DNA of 64,000 nucleotides, taken from contig NZ_JBQHTK010000016.1 in NCBI RefSeq assembly GCF_052065755.1, positions 1-64,000 of the forward strand, given 5' to 3'. Numbering within the stretch: the first letter of the stretch is position 1; every line of letters starts with the position of its first letter. This document shows positions 7,936 to 17,480 of the stretch, in pieces. The notes beneath the pieces are model-generated. The model was not told where the DNA came from. It worked only from the letters and a program-made list of their open reading frames with translations, and made no database searches. The translations under genes were made by a program, and so were the position numbers. Source of the DNA: Allocoprococcus sp004560705. GTDB lineage: Bacteria; Bacillota; Clostridia; Lachnospirales; Lachnospiraceae.

Positions 7936-8963
7936 AAAAATTGTTGAATACATTGTATATTACATCAGAAGACAGTTATGTGTCTCTTGATGGGGAAAAT
8001 GTAGTTGTTTCAGAGAACGGGTGTGAGAAAGGAAGAGTTCCACTGCATAACTTAGAAGGAATCGTTTCGTTTGGATATAAAGGGACAAGTCCGGCGCTGA
8101 TGGGAGCATGTGCAGACAGAAATATTTCTTTATGTTATTTGTCACCTCAGGGGAAATTTTTGGCAAGAGTAAGTGGAAAAGTCAAAGGGAATGTGATTTT
8201 ACGTGAACAGCAATATAGGAGTTTTCTGAATGATGAAACCAGCTTGAATGTTGCAAAGAATTGTATTATTGGGAAAATATATAATGCCAGATGGGTGTTA
8301 GAGAGAGCAACGCGGGATCATGGTTTACAGGTGGATGTTGAGAAAATGAAAAAGGCATCAGAAAATCTGAAGAATTCATTAAATGATGTACGCGATTGTG
8401 GGGCAAAGGAACAGTTACGTGGATTTGAAGGGCAGGCGGCTCAAATATATTTTGGCGTTTTTGATGAATTGATTCTTCAACAGAAAAAAGACTTTTTCTT
8501 TCAAGGAAGGACAAAGCGGCCTCCTACAGATAACGTAAATGCATTACTTTCATTTGTGTATACGTTATTGACCAATACTATTACTTCTGCATTGGAAACG
8601 GTTGGTCTTGATCCATATGTGGGATGTCTTCACACTGAACGCCCCGGACGAGTCTCGTTATCTCTGGATTTGATCGAAGAATTGCGTCCGGTTCTTGCAG
8701 ACCGGTTTGTAGTATCTTTGATAAATAAAAAAATGATCTCGGGAAAAGGATTCAAGAAAAAGGAGAATGGTGCAGTTTTGATGGATGATGAAACCAGAAA
8801 AATTGTATTAGTGGAATGGCAGAATAAAAAGCGTGAGACTCTCACACATCCTTTTCTAAAGGAAAAGGTTGAGTGGGGAATGGTACCTTATGTTCAAGCT
8901 ATGTTGCTGGCAAGATATTTGAGAGGAGATTTAGATGCGTATCCACCTTTTTTATGGAAGTGA
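7932..8963 (+). CDS. cas1: Cas1 integrase, type I-C
   Basis: 343 residues from a GTG start in the sequence AGTGA shared with the cas4 stop. The N-terminal LNTLYITSEDSYVSLDGENV and the C-terminal catalytic region with DPYVGCLHTERPGRVSLSLDLIEELRPVLAD (conserved H, E and D) are standard for I-C Cas1. It inserts new spacers with Cas2. The gene is intact. Confidence 0.97.
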   Translation: MKKLLNTLYITSEDSYVSLDGENVVVSENGCEKGRVPLHNLEGIVSFGYKGTSPALMGACADRNISLCYLSPQGKFLARVSGKVKGNVILREQQYRSFLNDETSLNVAKNCIIGKIYNARWVLERATRDHGLQVDVEKMKKASENLKNSLNDVRDCGAKEQLRGFEGQAAQIYFGVFDELILQQKKDFFFQGRTKRPPTDNVNALLSFVYTLLTNTITSALETVGLDPYVGCLHTERPGRVSLSLDLIEELRPVLADRFVVSLINKKMISGKGFKKKENGAVLMDDETRKIVLVEWQNKKRETLTHPFLKEKVEWGMVPYVQAMLLARYLRGDLDAYPPFLWK

Positions 8964-8974
8964 GGGATTAGTTT

Positions 8975-9265
8975 ATGCTGGTATTAATTACGTATGATGT
9001 AAACACAGAAACATCTGCGGGTAAAACTAGATTAAGAAAAGTTGCAAAGCAATGTGTGAATTATGGTAGACGTGTACAGAATTCAGTATTTGAATGTGTG
9101 CTTGATAATGCCCAATGCATCCAGTTAAAATCAGTGTTGTCGGATATTATTGATCCAGAAGTAGATAGTTTAAGGTTTTACTATTTAGGAAATAAATATA
9201 AAGCAAAAGTTGAAAGTATAGGTGTAGAACGCGGAATTGCAATAGACGATGTACTGGTTCTGTAG
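8975..9265 (+). CDS. cas2: Cas2
   Basis: 96 residues. MLVLITYDVNTE is the conserved N-terminal strand with the metal-site aspartate of Cas2; RRVQNSVFECVLD is also typical. It forms the Cas1-Cas2 integration complex. It is the last cas gene; the leader and array follow immediately. Confidence 0.97.
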   Translation: MLVLITYDVNTETSAGKTRLRKVAKQCVNYGRRVQNSVFECVLDNAQCIQLKSVLSDIIDPEVDSLRFYYLGNKYKAKVESIGVERGIAIDDVLVL

Positions 9266-9444
9266 TTATTAGTTGGTGCGAATTATCAGTGAACAAGAAA
9301 ATACTAGTTGATTCGCACTTGAAAATGATTGCAAAAAACATATAATTAAGTAGAAAAAGCTATAATTTGTAAGCGTTATTTGCAGATTTTGACAAGATTC
9401 ACATAATTCCCTGAAAAAATATTGCGAATGTGTGCAATTTTGCT
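9266..9444 (+). promoter_or_regulatory. CRISPR leader
   Basis: An AT-rich stretch without a gene between cas2 and the first repeat. The distal end of the array has the decayed repeat, so this side is the leader end where new spacers enter. No single clear promoter could be singled out. Confidence 0.75.
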
Positions 9445-11533
9445 GTCGCTCCCCTCGCGGGAGCGTGGATTGAAATACTGTCTGACAACGCCATAACACT
9501 TGCGGTATTTGTCGCTCCCCTCGCGGGAGCGTGGATTGAAATTCTCTGCTCATCGTTATCACCTCCCTCTAGTACCGTCGCTCCCCTCGCGGGAGCGTGG
9601 ATTGAAATATGTTTTCCACATCTGACAGATACTTGACCAGGAGTCGCTCCCCTCGCGGGAGCGTGGATTGAAATGCTATCCAATCTCTGTATATGTCAAT
9701 CAGATCGTTGTCGCTCCCCTCGCGGGAGCGTGGATTGAAATGCTACATGCATATGCGGGAGGAGACGGGAAAACGGTCGCTCCCCTCGCGGGAGCGTGGA
9801 TTGAAATCTTGAAAGTAGGTGGAATGAAATATGGAGACCAGGTCGCTCCCCTCGCGGGAGCGTGGATTGAAATGATCAGATATCGGTGTTTGGAAGCGGA
9901 ACGATCGTCGCTCCCCTCGCGGGAGCGTGGATTGAAATGAAAATATCAGAATATGCTGAATACAACGAGCATCGTCGCTCCCCTCGCGGGAGCGTGGATT
10001 GAAATTTCTAATACATATGTACGCTCAACTACGCTGTTAGTCGCTCCCCTCGCGGGAGCGTGGATTGAAATAGTCAAAAGCAATCATCAAAATTATGTCA
10101 TATAAGTCGCTCCCCTCGCGGGAGCGTGGATTGAAATCCATCGGAGTAGCACTGATAGAATGCGTCAACCAGGTCGCTCCCCTCGCGGGAGCGTGGATTG
10201 AAATTGCAATCAGTTCGATAAAGTGTGTACGGAACTGGGTCGCTCCCCTCGCGGGAGCGTGGATTGAAATCGTGGAAATTCGTCTCCAGTTACAGCCGGA
10301 ACGGTCGCTCCCCTCGCGGGAGCGTGGATTGAAATCATAAAACTGCTGAATGAAAGTGAATATATCTCGTCGCTCCCCTCGCGGGAGCGTGGATTGAAAT
10401 AAATTATTTACCGAAGGTGTTGTACAGAACCCGGTCGCTCCCCTCGCGGGAGCGTGGATTGAAATAACGCTTCTGCCACATCCTTACCTACAAAGTAGGT
10501 CGTCGCTCCCCTCGCGGGAGCGTGGATTGAAATCTCTTACTTCTGTAATAACTCTCATTACATATCAGTCGCTCCCCTCGCGGGAGCGTGGATTGAAATC
10601 AATCAAAAGAACAAAAAATCTGGAGACCGGAGAGGTCGCTCCCCTCGCGGGAGCGTGGATTGAAATATTTTTCGGATTTGTAACAGCTGGAAGCTGGTCC
10701 GTCGCTCCCCTCGCGGGAGCGTGGATTGAAATAGAATCGTTGGAGATATCAAGCTTTTTGAAACACGGTCGCTCCCCTCGCGGGAGCGTGGATTGAAATT
10801 ATATATACATATGTTTGTGTGTGGGTGTGAGTGACGTCGCTCCCCTCGCGGGAGCGTGGATTGAAATTTCGAAGGGGTTGCGATTATCTGCGAACAGACA
10901 AAGTCGCTCCCCTCGCGGGAGCGTGGATTGAAATTCTCAGAAAGATATTGATGAGTTTATCGAATTTGGTCGCTCCCCTCGCGGGAGCGTGGATTGAAAT
11001 TAAAAGCGTCTGCATTTGATGTTGCGGCGATTCCGTCGCTCCCCTCGCGGGAGCGTGGATTGAAATAGCAGGTAGTGATGCAAGTTTTAGTGGTGGTGCT
11101 AGTCGCTCCCCTCGCGGGAGCGTGGATTGAAATGTTGTGTATTCTGGGAAAAAGGATGGATTGTAGATGTCGCTCCCCTCGCGGGAGCGTGGATTGAAAT
11201 ATTCGGTATTCGAGAATGCTCATAGCCCCCATCGGTCGCTCCCCTCGCGGGAGCGTGGATTGAAATCAGTTAAGTCAGTGTTGCTGTGACATCATGCAGA
11301 ACGTCGCTCCCCTCGCGGGAGCGTGGATTGAAATATCACATTCTGGTTGTCAAATCCTCTCTGTACCTCGTCGCTCCCCTCGCGGGAGCGTGGATTGAAA
11401 TATTCTTGCTTCGTTCATTATGTCAGCACCCCACTGTCGCTCCCCTCGCGGGAGCGTGGATTGAAATTGGAATACTTGCATCCATTTCGTCAAGGAAGAA
11501 GGTCGCTCCCCTCGCGGGAGCGTGGATTGATAC
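9445..11533 (+). CRISPR. Type I-C CRISPR array, 32 repeats and 31 spacers
   Basis: The 32-bp repeat is GTC, stem-loop GCTCCC-CTCGC-GGGAGC, then GTGGATTGAAAT. Repeats begin at 9445, 9511, 9577, 9643, 9710, 9776, 9842, 9907 and so on to 11502, with spacers of about 33-36 nt. The first 31 repeats look identical; the last (from 11502) differs in its final three bases (TAC for AAT), marking the trailer end. Spacers all differ by eye. Several would translate into phage-like peptides, but no target search was possible. Confidence 0.99.
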
Positions 11534-11653
11534 AATGAAAGCGAGTACCGCTGTGGTAAGTGTGTATTGTATAATTTAACAAAGAGACATTCATTTTGTT
11601 ACGATGCTTGGGTTAAAAGCCTTGTATTAAAAAAATGTATTAATTGTTTATAA
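11531..11653 (+). pseudogene. Possible gene tail with paired cysteines after the array
   Basis: Right after the last repeat a frame of 40 codons ends in TAA and contains CGKC and, at the end, CINC with RHSFCYDAW between. It has no start of its own, so it may be the tail of a gene cut by the CRISPR-Cas locus, or chance. I do not recognise the family. Confidence 0.2.
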
Positions 11654-11711
11654 ACATAGCTTTTGACACCAACCCCTGCCACGACCAGCGCCCCTCGGCT
11701 TCAGAGCCGTA

Positions 11712-11729
11712 ACTATGTACCCGTCCCCC
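11712..11729. repeat. 18-bp short repeat, inverted copy at 22194-22211
   Basis: ACTATGTACCCGTCCCCC here is the exact reverse complement of 22194-22211. Both are followed or preceded by CAGTCA-like sequence. It lies in the gap between the array and the oligopeptidase gene and resembles small scattered intergenic repeats in Clostridia. Confidence 0.6.
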
Positions 11730-11740
11730 AGTCATCCTAT

Positions 11741-11794
11741 TGTGATTCTTATTCAAATATGTTACCATGATTTATGGAAAAATCATGAAACACT
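11741..11794 (+). repeat. 54-bp direct repeat, copy 2 (upstream of the oligopeptidase)
   Basis: Same sequence as 637-690 with three mismatches. Here the inner part is a clean inverted repeat, CATGATTT/AAATCATG, directly before the AAAGGAG ribosome site of the oligopeptidase gene. This may be the original position (leader or operator of that gene), with copy 1 being derived. Confidence 0.85.
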
Positions 11795-11810
11795 AAAGGA
11801 GATCAAAGAA

Positions 11811-13514
11811 ATGAAGTTTTCACAAATGCCTTATGAGCGCCCGGATCTTGAGGCGGTTAAGGTGCAATTAAATGAGTTTAATGAGCGTCTGGCAAGGGCG
11901 GAAAGCTATGAAAGTGCGAAGGCTGTTTTTCTTGAGAGGGAAACGTATGAGAAGCATGTAGATACCATGGAGTCACTGGTATCCATCCGCCATTCTATTG
12001 ATACCAGGGATGAATTCTATGATGACGAGATGAAGTTCTGGAATACATCGGGACCGGTTCTGGAAGAATACCGTCAGGAATGGAATAAAGCAATGCTGGA
12101 AAGCCCGTTCCGTCCACAGTTCGAAGAAGAATACGGTAATGTAATGTTTATAAAAGCAGAAATGGCTAAGAAGACATTTGCACCGGAGATCATCCCGGAT
12201 CTGCAGAAGGAAAATGAGCTGGCGACGACGTATGAGAAGTTGCTTGCATCAGCGCAGATTCCGTTTGAGGGGGATGTTTATACTCTTTCGCAGATGGCAC
12301 CGTTTAAAAATGATGCGGACGATGACAGACGTCTTGCAGCATGGAAAGCGGAGGGGCAGTGGTACAAGGATAATCAGAAGGAACTGGATGATCTGTATGA
12401 TCAGCTTGTTCATGTGCGTGACCAGATTGGAAGGAAGTTGGGATATGACGGATATACCGAACTTGGTTATTATAGAATGCAGAGAAATTGTTATGGGAAA
12501 GAAGAGGTTGGTCGATTCCGTGAGGCGGTTGTGAAATATCTTGTGCCGGTAGCGGATGCGGTATGCAGAGAGCAGGCGAAACGTATTGGAAGGGAATATC
12601 CACTGAGTTTTGCGGATGCGGCGCTGAAGTTCCGTTCCGGTAATCCAAAGCCGTGCGGAGAGCCGGAAGATATTCTTGCACAAGGCAAGAAATTCTATGA
12701 TGAACTGTCTCCGGAGACCAGCAAATTTTTCAACACCATGTTGGATCAGGAACTTCTTGATGTATTATCAACGCCTGGAAAAGAAGCCGGAGCTTACTGC
12801 TCAAGCATTGCTGACTATGGAGTGCCGTTTATTTTCGCGAACTTTAATGGTACCCAGGGAGATGTGGAAGTCGTGACACATGAGGCGGGACATGCATTTG
12901 CGGCCTGGCTGAATCGCGACCGGGTACCGTACAGCCAGATCTGGCCGGGAATGGAAGCTTGTGAAGTACATTCTATGTCTATGGAATTCTTCGCATGGCC
13001 GTGGGCTGACGGGTTTTTTGGTGAAGACACCCGTAAGTTCAAGTACAGCCATCTCGCCGGTGCACTGACATTCATTCCGTATGGAACGATGGTGGATCAT
13101 TTCCAGCACATTGTGTTTGAAAAACCGGATATGACACCGAAGGAAAGGCACGGAGTATGGAAAGAACTGCTGGGAATTTACATGCCATGGATGAAACTGG
13201 ACGGCGAGATTCCATTTTACAGTGAAGGAGAAGGATGGCAGAGACAGCACCATATTTATTCGCTTCCATTCTATTATATCGATTATTGTATTGCACAGAC
13301 GGTGGCTCTGGAGTTCTGGGCAATGATTCAGGAAGACCAGAAGAATGCGTGGGAACACTACATGGCATATACCAGACAGGGAGGAAGCCGTGTGTTTACG
13401 GAACTTCTGGAGCATGCGGGAATGGTAAGCCCGTTTGACGAAAACTGCCTGAAGAAAGTGGCGGAAGCTGCAAAGAAATGGCTGAGCGAGTTCGATTTGG
13501 GAGGGATTCAATAA
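11811..13514 (+). CDS. M3 family oligoendopeptidase (PepF-like)
   Basis: 567 residues from the ATG at 11811, chosen because AAAGGAG lies 9 bases upstream; longer in-frame starts would run through the 54-bp repeat. The zinc site is VTHEAGHAFAAW at about 356-367 (HExxH) with the third ligand expected in EACEVHSMSMEFF. The length fits bacterial M3 oligoendopeptidases, which cleave short peptides in the cytoplasm. It is probably a single-gene unit, with the convergent AraC gene downstream. Confidence 0.92.
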   Translation: MKFSQMPYERPDLEAVKVQLNEFNERLARAESYESAKAVFLERETYEKHVDTMESLVSIRHSIDTRDEFYDDEMKFWNTSGPVLEEYRQEWNKAMLESPFRPQFEEEYGNVMFIKAEMAKKTFAPEIIPDLQKENELATTYEKLLASAQIPFEGDVYTLSQMAPFKNDADDDRRLAAWKAEGQWYKDNQKELDDLYDQLVHVRDQIGRKLGYDGYTELGYYRMQRNCYGKEEVGRFREAVVKYLVPVADAVCREQAKRIGREYPLSFADAALKFRSGNPKPCGEPEDILAQGKKFYDELSPETSKFFNTMLDQELLDVLSTPGKEAGAYCSSIADYGVPFIFANFNGTQGDVEVVTHEAGHAFAAWLNRDRVPYSQIWPGMEACEVHSMSMEFFAWPWADGFFGEDTRKFKYSHLAGALTFIPYGTMVDHFQHIVFEKPDMTPKERHGVWKELLGIYMPWMKLDGEIPFYSEGEGWQRQHHIYSLPFYYIDYCIAQTVALEFWAMIQEDQKNAWEHYMAYTRQGGSRVFTELLEHAGMVSPFDENCLKKVAEAAKKWLSEFDLGGIQ

Positions 13515-13537
13515 AAACAGACATTGCTTTAGCGTGT

Positions 13538-14398
13538 TTATTTTTGTTTTTCATTGGAGGGTATTCTGCCGGTTTCCCTTTTATAAGCGCGGGAAAAATA
13601 ACTCTGGCTGTTAAAACCAAGCTTTATTGCGACAGAAGACACACTTTCTCCATCCTGAAGGAGTTCGGAAGCGGTCTTCATTTTGAGTTTGATCAAATAC
13701 TTATGGACGCCGATTCCCGCAAACTTCTCAAAAATGCGTTTAATTCCTGCTTCGCTGATGTTGCAGAACCTGGCTATTTCTGATATGGACGGCTGGCGAT
13801 GGATATTGCTGTTCAGGTAACTGATTGCTCTGCTGAAGCATACCGCATCCGGTGCGGAGGAAGTGGAGGATACGACTCCATTTTCGGACAAATGAAGAAT
13901 CAGTTGCTGAATGTAGGTACTCACTGTCTGAAAGTAAGCGGGGGAGTGAACGAAAGACTCCAGGTAGTCAATGCCTTTAGAATTCGAAGAAGAGAGATTA
14001 TCTGCCTCGGATCTCATATAAGAGAGCATCCGGCAAATAATCTCTTTTTCGGATTCGGACAGAGCAAATACTTTGTTTTTGAGAAATGAAGTAAGTGATC
14101 CTTCGGCAGAAAATGAGAAAATCAGCAGATCGGCACCGACTTCCCCATGAATAAGAAATTTATGAAATTCCATCGGTTTATGAAATACGATATTACCGCG
14201 TGTAAGGTTGTAAACACGCTCATCTCCGGAGACGCAGACTTTGCCGTCCATGACGTAAAGGCATTCCCAGAAATTGTGGGTTTCCCCTTGAAAAGCATAC
14301 CCATTGTTATAATGCATTTCAAATAATGAATAAAGACTATTTATTTTAATTTGCTCTTCAATATGATAGGCCATCCAGACTATGTTTTCTTTTTGCAT
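13538..14398 (-). CDS. AraC family transcriptional regulator
   Basis: 286 residues from the ATG at 14398, preferred because GGGAG lies about 8 nt upstream; an in-frame ATG at 14461 has no clear ribosome site. The N-terminus is a cupin-type sensor (FWECLYVMDGKVCV, GNIVFHKPMEFH). The C-terminus has two helix-turn-helix units (PSISEIARFCNISEAGIKRIFEKFAG and VSSVAIKLGFNSQSYFSRAYKRETG). It is divergent from the Gfo/Idh/MocA gene and probably controls it through the repeats at 14478-14514. Confidence 0.92.
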   Translation of the reverse strand: MQKENIVWMAYHIEEQIKINSLYSLFEMHYNNGYAFQGETHNFWECLYVMDGKVCVSGDERVYNLTRGNIVFHKPMEFHKFLIHGEVGADLLIFSFSAEGSLTSFLKNKVFALSESEKEIICRMLSYMRSEADNLSSSNSKGIDYLESFVHSPAYFQTVSTYIQQLILHLSENGVVSSTSSAPDAVCFSRAISYLNSNIHRQPSISEIARFCNISEAGIKRIFEKFAGIGVHKYLIKLKMKTASELLQDGESVSSVAIKLGFNSQSYFSRAYKRETGRIPSNEKQK

Positions 14399-14477
14399 AC
14401 CGATATTCTCCCGTATCTGTGTCAGATTCTGCATTTGCATGCTGCGATTTAGTGTTCCCATATTCTTTGTATATAAA

Positions 14478-14514
14478 ATGAGCTAAAAATACATATATAT
14501 GAGCTAATGAGCTA
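14478..14514. promoter_or_regulatory. Three ATGAGCTA direct repeats, candidate AraC operator
   Basis: ATGAGCTA occurs at 14478, 14499 and 14507. The first two are 21 bp apart, two helical turns, as expected for an AraC dimer. They lie in the divergent gap between the AraC and oxidoreductase genes. Confidence 0.45.
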
Positions 14515-14603
14515 TAGATATATCTTTTTTATGGTGATATTATAGCATTGTTCAGAAAAATTGAAAAGTGAATCTTATGGGGATAAAGGAGGAGAATGAT
14601 ATA

Positions 14604-15812
14604 ATGGATATCAAGATTGGATTTATTGGACTCGGAAGCAGAGGAGCCAATTTGTTGGAAGACATTGTGCTTGGACAGGGAGAACATGTGACGGCGGTTT
14701 GTGATTCCTACGCTGACCGGGCGGAAAATGGAGCGGAACTGGTGACAAAAGCGGGTCAGGACAGACCTCATGTATATACAGATGCGGAGGATGTGATTCG
14801 GGATGAAGAAGTGAATACGGTGATCATAGCATCTGCGTGGGAAAGCCATGTGGAGATTGCGATTGCTGCCATGTATGCGGGGAAAGCGGTGGCGATGGAA
14901 GTAGGTGGGGCCTATACATTGAATCAGTGCTGGGATCTGGTAAAAGCCTATGAAGAGACAAAGACACCGTTTATGTTTTTGGAAAACTGCTGTTTTGGAA
15001 GACGCGAAATGATGGTACTCAATATGGTACAGCAGGGCGTATTTGGCGAGATCGTGCACTGCGCCGGTGGATACCAGCATGATCTCAGGAAGGAAGTTAC
15101 ATTTGGAAAAGAGAACAGGCATTATCGCCTCAGAAATTACCTGTCAAGAAACTGTGACAACTATCCGACACATGATCTGGGACCGATTGCCAAAATATTG
15201 AATATCAATCATGGAAATCGTATGCTGACACTGACATCAACGGCTTCAAAGGCGTCCGGACTTCGTGATTACATTTTAAAGAATAAACCTGAAGATGAAT
15301 TTCTGAAGAACCAGATTTTTACACAGGGAGATGTCGTGACGACGGTCATTAAATGTGCAAAGGGTGAAACGATTGTGCTGACACTGGATACAACTTTGCC
15401 GCGATATTATACCCGCAATTTTACAGTACGGGGAACCGCGGGAATGTATGAGGAAGTGACAGATTCTGTATTTCTGGACCGAGAAGAGGATATTGCCCAT
15501 GATTTTGACTGGGGAAAGACAAATATAAACAATGCTCACCTTTATGAAGAACAGTATGAGCATCCGGTCTGGAAGGAGTATCTTGCCGAAGGAGTTCAGG
15601 GAACACATGATGGAATGGACTGGTTGGAATTTAGGACTTTCTTCCGTGCACTTCGAGAAAATGCACCTATGCCAATCGATGTTTACGATGCCGCTTCGTG
15701 GATGGCAATTACTGTACTTTCGGAAATGTCTATTGCCAGAGGCGGAGCAGTGGTGGATATTCCGGATTTCACAAATGGAAAGTGGGATAGTGAGATCCTT
15801 CCAAGGGAGTAA
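14604..15812 (+). CDS. Gfo/Idh/MocA family NAD(P)-dependent oxidoreductase
   Basis: 402 residues from the ATG at 14604, which has AAAGGAGGAG nine bases upstream. The N-terminal Rossmann motif is IGFIGLGSRGANLL; VIIASAWESHVEIAIAAMYAGKAVAMEVG carries the usual cofactor-site residues, with glutamate where the catalytic E-K-P lysine segment often begins. Members oxidise sugars or inositols or hydrolyse glycosides; the length and CDNYPTHDLGPIAKIL resemble the glycosidase-like (GH109-type) branch, but the substrate is unknown. Probably controlled by the divergent AraC regulator. Confidence 0.85.
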   Translation: MDIKIGFIGLGSRGANLLEDIVLGQGEHVTAVCDSYADRAENGAELVTKAGQDRPHVYTDAEDVIRDEEVNTVIIASAWESHVEIAIAAMYAGKAVAMEVGGAYTLNQCWDLVKAYEETKTPFMFLENCCFGRREMMVLNMVQQGVFGEIVHCAGGYQHDLRKEVTFGKENRHYRLRNYLSRNCDNYPTHDLGPIAKILNINHGNRMLTLTSTASKASGLRDYILKNKPEDEFLKNQIFTQGDVVTTVIKCAKGETIVLTLDTTLPRYYTRNFTVRGTAGMYEEVTDSVFLDREEDIAHDFDWGKTNINNAHLYEEQYEHPVWKEYLAEGVQGTHDGMDWLEFRTFFRALRENAPMPIDVYDAASWMAITVLSEMSIARGGAVVDIPDFTNGKWDSEILPRE

Positions 15813-15880
15813 TTGTTACCGGTTTATCATTCTTACGAAAAACAGATTGTATTTTCCTATATTTTTTGTAAAAACGTCAA

Positions 15881-15909
15881 TTGTGCTTTGCTATTATTTT
15901 TCTTATAAT
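15881..15909 (+). promoter_or_regulatory. Promoter upstream of the MATE gene
   Basis: TTGTGC at 15881-15886, a 17-bp spacer and a perfect TATAAT at 15904-15909, about 108 bases before the MATE start codon. The leader then contains a hairpin (15932-15979). Confidence 0.65.
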
Positions 15910-15931
15910 TGCATTTGTGAATTTTGAAAGA

Positions 15932-15979
15932 AAGCGGCCGCTCTCCGATAGCACTTGAAAAGCAGGAGGGCGGTCGCTT
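15932..15979 (+). promoter_or_regulatory. Leader hairpin of the MATE transporter gene
   Basis: AAGCGGCCGCTCTCC pairs with GGAGGGCGGTCGCTT across an 18-nt loop, with a few mismatches. It lies between the promoter and the ribosome site. No U-run follows, so it is not a simple terminator; it may affect translation or RNA stability. Confidence 0.4.
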
Positions 15980-16016
15980 GAACGATAGCAATATATGAGA
16001 AGGGGAGCAAAAGAGC

Positions 16017-17375
16017 ATGGCATTACAGAAAGATATGACAACAGGAAGCCCCGGGAAGATTATTTTTGAATTTACACTCCCGGTTTTTATTGGAAATGTA
16101 TTTCAACAGTTTTATAATATGGCGGATACGGTGATCGTCGGGAAGTTTGTGGGAACAGGTGCTCTGGCGGCAGTGGGAAGCACCGGAACGATCATGTTTC
16201 TGATCCTTGGTTTTGTGATGGGGATGACGGCCGGATTTACGGTGCTTACTGCACAGAAATTCGGAGCCGGTGATATGAAAGCAATGCGCCAGACAGTAGC
16301 GAGTGCGACGATACTTTCTACGTTGATGTCTGTACTTCTTACCGTGGTCAGTATGGCATTTATGAAGCCGCTCCTACGGTTTATGAAGACACCGGAGGAT
16401 ATATTTCAGGATGCTTATGTCTATATCATGATTATCTGTGCGGGAATTTTTGCACAGATGCTGTATAATCTGCTGTCGAGCATCTTAAGAGCGCTGGGGA
16501 ACAGTAAGGTTCCGTTGTATTTCCTGATACTGGCGGCACTCCTGAATATCGTGTTGGATCTTGTGTTTATTATTGTATGTAAAATGGGAACGGCAGGGGC
16601 CGCATGGGCAACCGTGACAGCGCAGGGTATCTCGGGGGTTTTATGCCTGGTTTATATTGTGAAAAAGGTATCTGTTTTACATTTGAAACGAGATGACTTC
16701 CGGTTCAAATCATATTTGATATGGAATCAACTCAGAGTGGGTTTCCCGATGGCACTTCAGTATTCCATCACAGCGATCGGAAGTATGATGGTACAAACGT
16801 CATTGAATTTGCTGGGATCCGTGCAAGTGGCAGCATTTACCGCAGCAGGGAAAGTGGAACAAATTGCAAATCAGGCATATGTGGCGATGGGAACAACGAT
16901 GGCGACCTATTCGGCGCAGAACATCGGTGCCGGAAAAGTAAAAAGAATCCATCAGGGATTTCGCTCAGTCACAATGATGGGATGCGTTTATTCGGCAGTG
17001 ATTGGATTGCTCATAGCGTTCTTTGGAAAATATATGACATATGTTTTCGTTTCTGATAACGTCAATACGATTATGCAGTCGGTGGATATTTATCTGAAAT
17101 GTGTGGTGATGTTTTTTGTCCCGCTTATGATCGTGAATGTATACCGAAACGGAATCCAGGGAATGGGATATGGACTCATGCCGATGATGGCAGGGGTGGC
17201 GGAACTGATCGGAAGAGGAGTAGTCGCCGTGGTCGCTGCCGGAAGAAAAAGCTATGTGGGTGTGTGCCTTGCAAGTCCTGCCGCGTGGGTATTGGCAGGA
17301 AGTCTGCTTCTGGTGATGTATTTCTACATTATGAAGCATGACATGAAGAAATTCGAACAACCTGTGTCGGAATAA
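16017..17375 (+). CDS. MATE family multidrug/metabolite efflux transporter
   Basis: 452 residues with about 12 hydrophobic segments. The start TTGSPGKIIFEFTLPVFIGNVFQQFYNMADTVIVGKFVG is typical of the NorM/DinF branch of MATE exporters, which expel cationic compounds using a sodium or proton gradient. AGGGGAGC precedes the ATG. The gene stands alone behind its own promoter and ends before a terminator hairpin. Confidence 0.93.
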   Translation: MALQKDMTTGSPGKIIFEFTLPVFIGNVFQQFYNMADTVIVGKFVGTGALAAVGSTGTIMFLILGFVMGMTAGFTVLTAQKFGAGDMKAMRQTVASATILSTLMSVLLTVVSMAFMKPLLRFMKTPEDIFQDAYVYIMIICAGIFAQMLYNLLSSILRALGNSKVPLYFLILAALLNIVLDLVFIIVCKMGTAGAAWATVTAQGISGVLCLVYIVKKVSVLHLKRDDFRFKSYLIWNQLRVGFPMALQYSITAIGSMMVQTSLNLLGSVQVAAFTAAGKVEQIANQAYVAMGTTMATYSAQNIGAGKVKRIHQGFRSVTMMGCVYSAVIGLLIAFFGKYMTYVFVSDNVNTIMQSVDIYLKCVVMFFVPLMIVNVYRNGIQGMGYGLMPMMAGVAELIGRGVVAVVAAGRKSYVGVCLASPAAWVLAGSLLLVMYFYIMKHDMKKFEQPVSE

Positions 17376-17430
17376 ATTTATCTTGAAAGAAGATAAAGAC
17401 TCGGCGTACTTGAATTTTGGAAGAATGGGG

Positions 17431-17480
17431 AAAAACTCCGCTGAATAGACTTGTAATAAGGAATTCAAGCGGAGTTTTTT
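17431..17480 (+). terminator. Terminator whose arm contains the spmB ribosome site
   Basis: AAAAACTCCGCT (17431-17442) pairs with AGCGGAGTTTTT (17468-17479), followed directly by the spmB ATG at 17481. The only Shine-Dalgarno-like GGAG (17471-17474) lies in the right arm and the T-run is the spacer. The hairpin should end MATE transcripts and hide the spmB ribosome site at the same time. Confidence 0.7.

Noticed and set aside
9269..11579. Many open frames of 60-100 codons on both strands inside the array
   Set aside because: They read through CRISPR repeats (recurring APLAGAWIEI or STLPRGER peptides) and are artefacts of the repeat sequence.
11715..11810. A longer oligopeptidase start at 11715
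   Set aside because: It would translate the 18-bp and 54-bp intergenic repeats; the ATG at 11811 has an ideal ribosome site.
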